NCBI RefSeq assembly: GCF_000364445.2
Contig: NZ_CP043538.1
Location: forward strand, 2,115,612 to 2,179,611
DNA length: 64,000 bases
Reading direction: 5' to 3'
Source: Methylobacterium mesophilicum SR1.6/6
Lineage (GTDB): Bacteria; Pseudomonadota; Alphaproteobacteria; Rhizobiales; Beijerinckiaceae
Part shown: piece after piece, positions 8,593 through 16,140 of the stretch
How the letters are laid out: each line of letters begins with the position of its first letter
Numbering within the stretch: the stretch's first letter is position 1
Position numbers and translations under genes: made by a program
The notes under the pieces: model-generated
The model's database searches: none
What the model was told of the DNA's origin: nothing
What the model saw: only the letters and a program-made list of their open reading frames with translations

Positions 8593-9711
8593 ATGCCGGA
8601 TCCCGAAGACCCGCGTCCCTCGGCCATGCCCTACCTGCCGCAGCTCGACGGGGTGCGCGCGCTCGCCATCCTGATCGTGTTCGCGGCCCATTGCGGCTAC
8701 AGCCACGTGGTGCCGGGCGGCTTCGGCGTCACGGTGTTCTTCTTCCTCAGCGGCTACCTGATCACCACGCTGCTGCGGATCGAGCGGGCGCGGGCCGGCG
8801 GCGTGTCGCTCCCCGCCTTCTACCTGCGGCGGACCTTGCGCATCCTGCCGCCGATGTACTTGACCCTGCTGGTCTCCGGGTTGCTCTACGCGGCGGGTCT
8901 CCTCGACTGGATGGAAGTCGCGCCGGCGGCGGTGCTGGGGCAGGCGACGTTCCTGACCAACTATCCCGGCCTGTTCGGCACCGAGGCGGTGCTGCCGGTG
9001 CCCCTGTGGAGCCTCGCCATCGAGGAGCACTTCTACCTCGTCTTCCCTCTGGCCTATGTCCTGTGGCTCGGCCGCCTGCGACCGCGCCGGGCCGCGCTCG
9101 CCTGCCTGGGCGTCTGCGCGGCGGTGCTGGCGATCCGGTGCCTCAACGTCTGGCGGCTGCCGGACTACAGCTTGAACTACAGCTGGACCCACACCCGCAT
9201 CGACGCGATCCTGTTCGGCTGCTGCCTGGGCCTGTGGAACAACCCGGTGATCCCGGCCGACCGGGCGTGGCGGCCCAGGGCGTGGCACGTGGCGCTGAGC
9301 CTCGCGGTCATCCTCGGCACGCTCGCGGTGCGCGATCCCGCCTTCCGCGAGAGCATGCGCTACACGCTCCAGAGCGCGGCCCTGTTCATGCCCTTCGCCT
9401 ACCTGCTGCACGGGGAGGGGCCGGCGGTGCGACTGCTCGCCAGCCGGCCGATGCGCCAGCTCGGGCTCTGGTCCTACAGCTTCTACCTCGCGCACATGAC
9501 CGTGGTGGCGCTCGTGCTGCACCTGAGCCCCGGGCTGCATGGGCTCCCGCTCATGCTGGCCGCCTTCCCCGTCACGCTGCTCTGGTGCTGGGCCATGTAC
9601 GGCCTCGTCGAGCGCCCCTGCGCGCGGCTGCGGCGCCGGCTCCTGGCGGACCGTCCGCCCGAGCCGGTGCTGGCGGACGGCGCCCGCCGGGCCGGCGTCA
9701 CGCCCGCCTGA
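8593..9711 (+). CDS. Acyltransferase 3 family membrane protein (OafA/YrhL type)
   Basis: 372 residues from the ATG at 8593. AGGAG lies 13 bases before it, and the N-terminus reads straight into the family signature LPQLDGVRALAILIVFAAHCG. About ten hydrophobic segments follow, with the conserved FFFLSGYLITTLL and an FYLRRTLRILPPMY segment. Members transfer acetyl or other acyl groups from the cytoplasm to surface polysaccharides or lipids; the His in AAHCG is the likely catalytic residue. The 3' end overlaps the end of the convergent GH10 gene by 14 bases. The acceptor substrate is unknown. Confidence 0.9.
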   Translation: MPDPEDPRPSAMPYLPQLDGVRALAILIVFAAHCGYSHVVPGGFGVTVFFFLSGYLITTLLRIERARAGGVSLPAFYLRRTLRILPPMYLTLLVSGLLYAAGLLDWMEVAPAAVLGQATFLTNYPGLFGTEAVLPVPLWSLAIEEHFYLVFPLAYVLWLGRLRPRRAALACLGVCAAVLAIRCLNVWRLPDYSLNYSWTHTRIDAILFGCCLGLWNNPVIPADRAWRPRAWHVALSLAVILGTLAVRDPAFRESMRYTLQSAALFMPFAYLLHGEGPAVRLLASRPMRQLGLWSYSFYLAHMTVVALVLHLSPGLHGLPLMLAAFPVTLLWCWAMYGLVERPCARLRRRLLADRPPEPVLADGARRAGVTPA

Positions 9712-10876
9712 GCGTGTCCCGCGCCGCCCTGTGGTCCGGCGCGGCCTCGAAGGCCGCCTTCATCGCGTGCCAGAGGGGCTTGCGCCGGAACGCAGCATCG
9801 AGCGGCAGCGCCCGCTGCAACAGGCCGTCGGGCCGCTTGCGGTAGGGGTGGTCGTTCAGCCACGTGTCCGGGTCGTAGATGTCCCAGGTGACGACGTCGA
9901 GCGTGGCGGGCTCGTCCAGCACCACGTCGAGGAAGCGCCGGGCGAAGTCGGCCACCATCCGGTCGCGGGTCGCCACGTCGGACGGGAAGGCGCGGTCGTC
10001 GATGTCGAGTTCGGTGATCGCGATACCGAGACCCATCTGGCCGATCTCCCGCAGGAAGCGCCGGAGCTGGCCCTGGTCGATCGGGATTGTGCTGGTGAGG
10101 TGCGACTGCAGGCCGAAGCGCCGGATCGGCACGTTGCGCGACCGCATCGCTTCCAGCCGGCGCAGGACCTTGGTGCGCTTGGCCTCCATCCAGGGCACGC
10201 CCTGCTCCACCGCGTCCTCGTTCCAGGTCCCGGCGGCGGCCGGGTCGGTCTCGTGCAGGATCCGGAAGGCGAGGTCCACGTAGCCGGGCCCGATCGAGGC
10301 GAGCCAGGGCGAGTCGCGCAGGCCTCCGCCCCGGTCCGGATCGGCCTCGTTGCCGAGGATCTCGTTGACCACGTCCCAGGCGACGATCTGGCCGCGGTAA
10401 TGCCCCGCCACGGTCTCGATCCAGCGCCGCAGGAAGTCCTCGGCCTGGGTCGGGGTGGCCCGGCCGAGGAGCGGGGCGACCCAGGGCGGCAGCGCGGCGT
10501 GCCAGACCAGGGTGTGGCCCCGCATGCGCTGGCCGTTGGCGCGGGCGAAGCGCAGGATGGCGTCGCCGCGGGCGAAATCGGTCTGGCCCGGCGCGGGCAG
10601 CACCTCCTCCATCTTCATCTCGGTGCCGCAGACGAGGAGGCCGCATTCCCGCGCCACCGCCTGCCGATAGGCCGGCGTGGCCTCGAAGCGGTGGAACGGC
10701 ACCTCGCAGCCGTACATCAGCCCCTTGGCGGTCGCGGCCGCCTGGAGGCTGTCGCCCGACCAGGACGGACGGCCGAGCGGCCCGAATCCGGTCGGGCTCG
10801 CGGCCCGCGCCGCCGAGGCGAGCCCGGCGCAGGCGGCGCCGGCGAGCAGGGACCGGCGGCTCGGAAAGGTCGGCAT
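9698..10876 (-). CDS. Secreted GH10 glycoside hydrolase (endo-1,4-beta-xylanase family)
   Basis: 392 residues from the ATG at 10876, chosen because it begins a twin-arginine-like signal (SRRSLLAGAACAGLASAARA). The GH10 barrel shows HTLVWH (121-126), WDVVNE with acid/base Glu172, and ITELDI with nucleophile Glu289. The family cleaves xylan or related beta-1,4 glycans by a retaining mechanism outside the cytoplasm. This would suit a plant-surface lifestyle (inference). The upstream region to 11057 is shared with a divergent SDR gene. Confidence 0.92.
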   Translation of the reverse strand: MPTFPSRRSLLAGAACAGLASAARAASPTGFGPLGRPSWSGDSLQAAATAKGLMYGCEVPFHRFEATPAYRQAVARECGLLVCGTEMKMEEVLPAPGQTDFARGDAILRFARANGQRMRGHTLVWHAALPPWVAPLLGRATPTQAEDFLRRWIETVAGHYRGQIVAWDVVNEILGNEADPDRGGGLRDSPWLASIGPGYVDLAFRILHETDPAAAGTWNEDAVEQGVPWMEAKRTKVLRRLEAMRSRNVPIRRFGLQSHLTSTIPIDQGQLRRFLREIGQMGLGIAITELDIDDRAFPSDVATRDRMVADFARRFLDVVLDEPATLDVVTWDIYDPDTWLNDHPYRKRPDGLLQRALPLDAAFRRKPLWHAMKAAFEAAPDHRAARDTLRRA

Positions 10877-11057
10877 GCCGGGTCCTGCGGTTGGGGCTGG
10901 CCTTCGGCGGGGCGTTCGTGGCGCGATCACCGGCCACCAGAGCACGGGCCGGCGCCGGATGCGATCCGCGCCGTCTGCCGGAGCCGGCGGCATCCCCAAC
11001 TCGCCTTCATCACGGTTTGCCCCATCTGAAGGGCGCCATCCAGCCGAGGACCGTGTC

Positions 11058-11900
11058 ATGAGTCAGCACCCCGCCATCAGCCCCGGCCGCAGCGCGGTCG
11101 TCACCGGGGGGGCGAGCGGCATCGGGCTCGCCGCGGCGCAGGCCTTCGCGCGGGCCGGCATGAACGTCTGGCTCGTCGACCGGCCAGGGCCGGCGCTGGA
11201 GGCGGCCCGGGCCGCGGTGGCCGAACTCGCCGCCGTGGAAATCCGCGCGGTCCCCGCCGACGTCTCGGACCGGGAGGCCGTGGAAGCCCTGGCCGCCGGT
11301 GTCGCGAAGGCCGGCCCGCCCGCCGTCGTGATGCTGAACGCCGGGATCGAGGCCGGCGGGAAGCTGTTCTCCGACGCGGACACCTGGGCGCGGATCCTGG
11401 GCACCAACCTCGGCGGCGTGGTCAACGGCATCCACGCCTTCGCGCCCGGCATGATCGACGGGGGCAAGCCCGGCGCGATCATCGTGACCGGCTCGAAGCA
11501 GGGCATCACCACGCCCCCGGGCAACGCGCCCTACAACGTCTCGAAGGCGGGGGTGAAGGCGGTCACCGAGGCGCTCGCCCACGAGCTGCGCAGCCGGGAG
11601 GGCTGCCAGACCACCGCGCATCTTCTGATCCCGGGCTTCGTCTATACCGGGCTGACCAAGGCCCGCGGCGTCGCCGAGAAGCCCGCGGGGGCGTGGACGC
11701 CGGAGGAGACGGTCACCTTCATGCTGGAGCGTCTGGCGGCGGGCGACTTCTACATCCTCTGTCCCGACAACGAGACCACCCGCGGGCAGGACGAGAAGCG
11801 GATCGCCTGGGCGGCCGGCGACATCATCGAGAACCGACCCGCCCTGTCGCGCTGGCATCCGGATCATGCCGAGGCGTTCAAGCGGTTCATGGCGGGATAG
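11058..11900 (+). CDS. Short-chain dehydrogenase/reductase (SDR)
   Basis: 280 residues from the ATG at 11058. The nucleotide-binding TGGASGIG motif (about 17-24), the NAG motif and the active-site Ser (TGSKQG) and YNVSK tetrad are present. There is a C-terminal extension of about 50 residues compared with minimal SDRs (EKRIAWAAGDIIENRPALSRWHP). Likely an NAD(P)-dependent oxidoreductase in the cytosol; the substrate cannot be inferred. It precedes the GIY-YIG cassette. Confidence 0.88.
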   Translation: MSQHPAISPGRSAVVTGGASGIGLAAAQAFARAGMNVWLVDRPGPALEAARAAVAELAAVEIRAVPADVSDREAVEALAAGVAKAGPPAVVMLNAGIEAGGKLFSDADTWARILGTNLGGVVNGIHAFAPGMIDGGKPGAIIVTGSKQGITTPPGNAPYNVSKAGVKAVTEALAHELRSREGCQTTAHLLIPGFVYTGLTKARGVAEKPAGAWTPEETVTFMLERLAAGDFYILCPDNETTRGQDEKRIAWAAGDIIENRPALSRWHPDHAEAFKRFMAG

Positions 11901-11915
11901 GCGCCGCTAAACCCA

Positions 11916-11945
11916 CCGTCTCTGCGAGCGCAGCGAAGCAACCCA
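11916..11945. repeat. Left arm of family A repeat flanking the GIY-YIG gene
   Basis: 30 bases starting CCGTCTCTGCGAGCGCAGCG. The reverse complement of 12286-12315 matches it at 29 of 30 positions. Elsewhere in the window the two arms of this family lie within 40-60 bases of each other. Here they are 340 bases apart, with a gene between them. Confidence 0.85.
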
Positions 11946-11968
11946 TGGTAGCGCGACGCTCAGTGTGT

Positions 11969-12256
11969 TCACGCGAGATCGAGATACAGGTCGCGCCAGT
12001 CCGGATCCATCGCCTCGATCAGCGCGAGCTTGTCCTTCCGGGATCCCGCCTTGATCTGCTTCTCGGGCGTGATCGCCTCGGCCATCGTCGGGTGACCTTC
12101 GTACCAGACCGGGCGCTTGCAGGCGTACCGGCTGGTGAAGCCCGGAAGGAGCGCTTCGCGGTGCTCGTAGACTCGTCTTGCGAGGTTGGCGGTCACGCCC
12201 GTGTAGAGCGTACCATTTCGGCGACTGGCCATGATGGAGACCGCCGGCTCACGCAT
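11969..12256 (-). CDS. Small GIY-YIG endonuclease-like protein (COG2827 type), probably degenerate
   Basis: 95 residues with an ATG preceded by GGGAG. It carries the core of stand-alone GIY-YIG proteins: SRRNGTLYTGVT (YIG half-motif), NLARRVYEHRE with the catalytic Arg, and a downstream PEKQIK with the metal-binding Glu. The first half-motif, normally a YVYILAS-like strand containing the GIY tyrosine, reads AVSIMAS here, so the catalytic Tyr is missing. The usual Trp after KQIK is also absent. It is bounded on both sides by inverted family A arms. It may be a catalytically dead relative or a decaying mobile cassette. Confidence 0.8.
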   Translation of the reverse strand: MREPAVSIMASRRNGTLYTGVTANLARRVYEHREALLPGFTSRYACKRPVWYEGHPTMAEAITPEKQIKAGSRKDKLALIEAMDPDWRDLYLDLA

Positions 12257-12285
12257 CGTGCTCCCTCGTCGCTGGCGCGGAGCAC

Positions 12286-12315
12286 TGGGTTGCTTCGCTG
12301 CGCTCGCAAAGACGG
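12286..12315. repeat. Right arm of family A repeat flanking the GIY-YIG gene
   Basis: 30 bases, the inverted counterpart of 11916-11945 with one mismatch. It begins TGGGTTGCTTCGCTGCGCTC. The start codon of the GIY-YIG gene lies 30 bases inside this arm. Confidence 0.85.
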
Positions 12316-12447
12316 AGCGGTCCGCGAACCTGGGACCTCTCGATTGCCCCCGGCCTTACCTCTCCTCTGGCGAGACCCTTGCACCCAGGTTACGTGAGTG
12401 CGACGCAGCAACCGCACGAGTCAGCGCACGCCAACCGGGAGCCGCCC

Positions 12448-13920
12448 TTGGCCACGATCATCCCCGTCGCCTCCTTCGACTGCGTCGTGTTCGGCGCGAC
12501 CGGCGATCTGACCGCGCGAAAGCTTCTGCCCGCCCTGTTCTACCGCTTCCGGGACGGTCAGATCCCGGACACCAGCCGGATCATCGGCGCCTCGCGCTCC
12601 GAGCTGTCCGTCGACGCCTTTCGCGAACACGCGCGCGACGCCCTCAAGCGCTTCGTGCCCGCCGCCGACCTGACCGAGGACGCCCTCGCCCGGTTCCTCG
12701 CCCACGTGGACTACGTGGCGGTGGACGGCGCCGGCGAGAGCGGGTGGGGGGACCTCGTGGCCAAGCTCGACGAGCGGCCCGATCAAGTGCGACCCTACTA
12801 TCTCGCCACCTCGCCCGACCTCTACGGCTCGATCTGCCGCAACCTCGCTGCCCACGGGCTGGTCGGCGCGAAATCCCGCGTCGTGCTGGAGAAGCCGATC
12901 GGCAAGGATCTCAAATCCGCCAAGGCCATCAACGACGCCGTGGGCGAAGTCTTCCCCGAGTCGCAGATCTTCCGGATCGACCACTATCTCGGCAAGGAGA
13001 CGGTCCAGAACCTGCTCAGCTTGCGCTTCGCCAACACCATCTTCGAGCGGCTCTGGACCTCGGACGTGATCGACCATGTCCAGATCACCGTGGCCGAGAC
13101 GGTCGGCGTCGAGGGCCGCGCCGGCTACTACGACACGTCGGGCGCCATGCGCGACATGCTGCAGAACCACATCCTGCAGTTGCTCTGCCTCACCGCCATG
13201 GAAAGTCCGCTCAATCTCGAGGCGAACTCCGTCCGCGACGAGAAGCTGAAGGTGCTGCGCGCCCTGAAGCCGATCACCGCCCACGACATCCAGTCTGCCA
13301 CGGTCCGCGGCCAGTACGTGGCCGGCGCGGTCGACGGGCAACCCGTGGAGGGCTACCTCGCCGAACTCGGCCACGAGAGCCGGACCGAGACCTTCGTGGC
13401 CATGAAGGTCGAGATCCAGTCGGGGCGCTGGGCCGGCGTGCCGTTCTATCTCCGCACCGGCAAGCGCCTGCCGCGGAAGCTCTCGGAGATCGTGGTGCAG
13501 TTCCGCGCCTCGCCGTTCTCGATCTTCCCCGAGGAGGCTTTCGGCCGCGAGCCGAATCGCCTCGTCATCCGCCTGCAGCCGCAGGAGGGCATGAAGCTCG
13601 AGGTGATGACCAAGGATCCGGGGCCCGGCGGCCTGCGCCTGCGCCCCACCGATCTCGACATCTCGTTCGAGGAGACCTTCAAGCAGCGCTACCCGGACGC
13701 CTATGAGCGGCTGCTGATGGATGTGGTGCGGGGCAACGCCACCCTGTTCATGCGCCGCGACGAGGTCGAGGCCGCCTGGGCCTGGGCGGACGGCGTGCTC
13801 AAGGCCTGGGCCGACCGGCCGGAGGCACCGCGGCCCTATCCCGCCGGGAGCTGGGGGCCGACGGCCGCCATCGCGCTGATCGAGCGCGACGGCCGGACGT
13901 GGCACGAGGAGCTGCGGTGA
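12448..13920 (+). CDS. zwf: Glucose-6-phosphate 1-dehydrogenase
   Basis: 490 residues from a TTG at 12448 with CGGGAG six bases ahead, matching the family length. In-frame starts at 12379 (TTG) and 12394 (GTG) would add 18-23 residues of no recognisable homology. The N-terminus has the NADP-binding FGATGDLTARKLLPAL. The active-site RIDHYLGKETVQN follows, and the C-terminal G6PD domain is complete. It oxidises glucose-6-phosphate to 6-phosphogluconolactone, feeding the pentose phosphate and Entner-Doudoroff routes and supplying NADPH. No pgl or edd neighbour is present. Confidence 0.96.
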   Translation: MATIIPVASFDCVVFGATGDLTARKLLPALFYRFRDGQIPDTSRIIGASRSELSVDAFREHARDALKRFVPAADLTEDALARFLAHVDYVAVDGAGESGWGDLVAKLDERPDQVRPYYLATSPDLYGSICRNLAAHGLVGAKSRVVLEKPIGKDLKSAKAINDAVGEVFPESQIFRIDHYLGKETVQNLLSLRFANTIFERLWTSDVIDHVQITVAETVGVEGRAGYYDTSGAMRDMLQNHILQLLCLTAMESPLNLEANSVRDEKLKVLRALKPITAHDIQSATVRGQYVAGAVDGQPVEGYLAELGHESRTETFVAMKVEIQSGRWAGVPFYLRTGKRLPRKLSEIVVQFRASPFSIFPEEAFGREPNRLVIRLQPQEGMKLEVMTKDPGPGGLRLRPTDLDISFEETFKQRYPDAYERLLMDVVRGNATLFMRRDEVEAAWAWADGVLKAWADRPEAPRPYPAGSWGPTAAIALIERDGRTWHEELR

Positions 13921-13933
13921 AGCTGTCCACAGC

Positions 13934-13949
13934 TTACGGCCAAGCTGCC
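13934..13949 (+). repeat. Exact 16-17-base repeat shared with 18168-18183
   Basis: The string CTTACGGCCAAGCTGCC occurs just after zwf (from 13933) and again after mdoH (from 18167), both on the plus strand. Directly before the first copy is a short inverted repeat, AAGCTGT-CC-ACAGCTT. Function unknown. Confidence 0.6.
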
Positions 13950-14042
13950 TTGATACCGTCAAGCCCGAGGTGGACCCTGCCTGCGCCGCCGATCACCGCC
14001 CCGCCAGAGGGCTGGGTCCGGCTCAGCACAAGGGACCATCAG

Positions 14043-14243
14043 ATGCTCGACCCAAACCGGGACGCGGCCGTCCAGGCCGAGCGCCGCATGGAGCGGTCGG
14101 TCGCCGCCGCCCTGCGCGTCATCGCCGCTGCTCACGACGAGCGGCAGGCCCCCCCCGTCTCCGCTGCCCGGCGCCGGTTGAGCGAGGTCTATGGTGAGAC
14201 CCGCTTGGCGCGCCGCCTGGAGCAGGAGCGCCGCACGGCTTGA
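14043..14243 (+). CDS. Hypothetical small protein
   Basis: 66 residues from an ATG at 14043. It is charged, Ala/Arg/Glu-rich and predicted helical (for example RRMERSVAAALRVIAAAHDERQ), with no family I recognise. A longer reading frame starts inside zwf, but the ATG after GACCATCAG is the simpler choice. The stop is followed within ten bases by a family A repeat. Codon content is weakly coding-like; it could be spurious. Confidence 0.35.
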   Translation: MLDPNRDAAVQAERRMERSVAAALRVIAAAHDERQAPPVSAARRRLSEVYGETRLARRLEQERRTA

Positions 14244-14249
14244 GTCGCC

Positions 14250-14339
14250 TCGTCTCTGCGCTGAGCGAAGCCATCCGGAAGCGCCGCGCTCACCGTGGTC
14301 ACGCTACCCTGCGTCGCTTCGCTGCGCTCGCGATGACGG
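14250..14339. repeat. Family A dispersed palindromic repeat
   Basis: Left arm CGTCTCTGCGCTGAGCGAAG and right arm GCTTCGCTGCGCTCGCGATG, inverted, with about 40 bases between. It lies between a small hypothetical gene and the end of opgG. Confidence 0.75.
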
Positions 14340-14342
14340 CAT

Positions 14343-16079
14343 CTAGACCACGGCGTCCCAGGTCTCGCTGAGCGGCATAGTTCCGCGGATCAGCCGGGCG
14401 CGCAGCACCACGTCGCCCGCCGGGAGCGGCTCCGGCGGCCGCCACTCGACGTAGATGCGCCATCCGCCGGTCTGCGGCACGAAATTGGCCACCGGCTCGT
14501 GCATCGTGCCCGCACTGGCCGAGACATCCACCGAGATCGCATCGTCAGGGCCGTGCGGCAGGCTCGGCCCCTCGAAGTCGATCACGCAGAGCCGCCGCTG
14601 CGGACTTGGCGGCTTCGTGGGACGCAGCCGCTCCGCCGAGCCGAACCGGGTCGAGGTGACCCGCGCGAGGGCCGCCTCGGGAATCGCCGCGACGGGCTCC
14701 GCTCCGACGGTGGTCAGGCCGTAGGCGAGCCGCAGGGGCGCGCCCGGCTGAGCCGCGGCCGCCGGCACGAAGGCCGCCACGATGTTGTCCATGTACTCCT
14801 CGACCGAGGGGATCTCGTAGAGTTGCACGGCGCCCGCCGCGAAGGCAGAGCCGCCGGCCTCCGGCGACACCCACAGGCCGGGCCGCGCTTCCTGGCGCGC
14901 CTCGACATCCAGATAGGCGGCAAAATTCCGCTGCCGCTGGAGCAGGCCGAAGCCCGCGAGCGGCGCAGCCGCGAAGGCCGAGATCTGCGGCTGCGCGCGC
15001 CCGTTGACGAGCGGCCGCCAGATCCGGTCGATCCGCGCCGGATCGACACCGGCACCGGCACCGGAAGCGACGCACAGCCCGTCCGAGTCGTGCACCTGCG
15101 GCCGGAAATCGTCGACCGGCTTGGCGTCCCGGGCACCGGGCCCGTTCTCGCCATACAGGAACATGCTGGTGAGCGGCGCCAGCCCGAGCTTCGCGACCGT
15201 TTGGCGCGGATGCAGCTCCGCCGTGACCGCGATGCGGGCCGGGTCGCCGGGGGTGATGGCGAACCGGTAGGCACCGGCGACGCTGGGACTGTCGAGGAGC
15301 GACAGCACCGTCAGGCTGCGGGCTTCGGGCTCCGGCTCGCAGATCCAGTGGGCGACGAAATCGGGGAATTCCTCCCCCTCCGGCGCGCCGGTTCCGATGG
15401 CGAGGCCGCGGGCCGAGAGACCGTATTCCTGGTTCGCGGCCCGCAGACGGAAGTAGGAGGCGCCGAGGAAAACCAGGAATTCCTCCTGAAATCCTTTCGG
15501 CCGCCAGGACGGCGTCTCCGGGGAGGCGTAGTGCAGGCGGAAGCCTGCGAAGCCGAGATCCGGTGCAAAGCTTTGCCCGGCGAGTCCCGCGCCCAGATCG
15601 AACAGCCGACTCGCGTAGGGGATCGGGCGCGCGGCTCCGCTGCGGGGCTGAAGGTAGAGGGCCACCCGCTTGCGCTGCAGGAAGCCGCGGTGGAACAGCT
15701 GCGCGCTGAAGGTCTCGCCGAGCCGGATGCCCTCGTCCGGGCGGAAGGTGATCGCCCGGTAGCCGTCATAGTCGAGGGCGGCGAGCGCGGGCGGCAGGTC
15801 CTCGGCCGGCTCCGCGTAGGGCGCGGCGGCGCGGCGCGCCGCCTCGGCCGACAGGACTTCGAAGGTCATCGCGCCCGCCTGCGGCTGAAGCGCCGACCCG
15901 GCCCACGTTCTGGACCCATTCAGATCGGCCGCGCTAGGTAGGAGCGTGCCGGCAGCCGCGGTCAGGGCGTTTCGAAGAATGCGGCGTCGGGAGGGGGGAT
16001 CGATCCGTTCGGCTTCCGGCTGCGCGTGCGGCCGGCTCGGCTCCGTGTCCTCACCCCGCACATCGGTATCCACGGTCAT
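14343..16079 (-). CDS. opgG: Periplasmic glucan biosynthesis protein OpgG/MdoG
   Basis: 578 residues with an N-terminal twin-arginine-like segment (SRRRILRNALTAAAG, about 30-44) for export. The body is a full-length OpgG/OpgD protein, including TFEVLSAEAARRAAAPY at the start of the domain and LDYDGYRAITFRPDEGIRLG. These proteins branch or process osmoregulated periplasmic glucans in the periplasm. It is divergent from mdoH with only 61 bases between the starts, so the pair probably shares a promoter region. A few residues in the Ala-rich leader differ from enterobacterial versions. Confidence 0.94.
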   Translation of the reverse strand: MTVDTDVRGEDTEPSRPHAQPEAERIDPPSRRRILRNALTAAAGTLLPSAADLNGSRTWAGSALQPQAGAMTFEVLSAEAARRAAAPYAEPAEDLPPALAALDYDGYRAITFRPDEGIRLGETFSAQLFHRGFLQRKRVALYLQPRSGAARPIPYASRLFDLGAGLAGQSFAPDLGFAGFRLHYASPETPSWRPKGFQEEFLVFLGASYFRLRAANQEYGLSARGLAIGTGAPEGEEFPDFVAHWICEPEPEARSLTVLSLLDSPSVAGAYRFAITPGDPARIAVTAELHPRQTVAKLGLAPLTSMFLYGENGPGARDAKPVDDFRPQVHDSDGLCVASGAGAGVDPARIDRIWRPLVNGRAQPQISAFAAAPLAGFGLLQRQRNFAAYLDVEARQEARPGLWVSPEAGGSAFAAGAVQLYEIPSVEEYMDNIVAAFVPAAAAQPGAPLRLAYGLTTVGAEPVAAIPEAALARVTSTRFGSAERLRPTKPPSPQRRLCVIDFEGPSLPHGPDDAISVDVSASAGTMHEPVANFVPQTGGWRIYVEWRPPEPLPAGDVVLRARLIRGTMPLSETWDAVV

Positions 16080-16140
16080 CGGTTCCCGGCCTCAGGCGGC
16101 GGGGCGGCCGGCAGCCTTCCACGGTCGAGTTCCTCGCGCC

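Noticed and set aside
13919..13936. DnaA-box-like TGTCCACAG near the zwf stop
   Set aside because: It deviates from TTATCCACA, is single, and is better explained as part of the inverted repeat AAGCTGT-CC-ACAGCTT.
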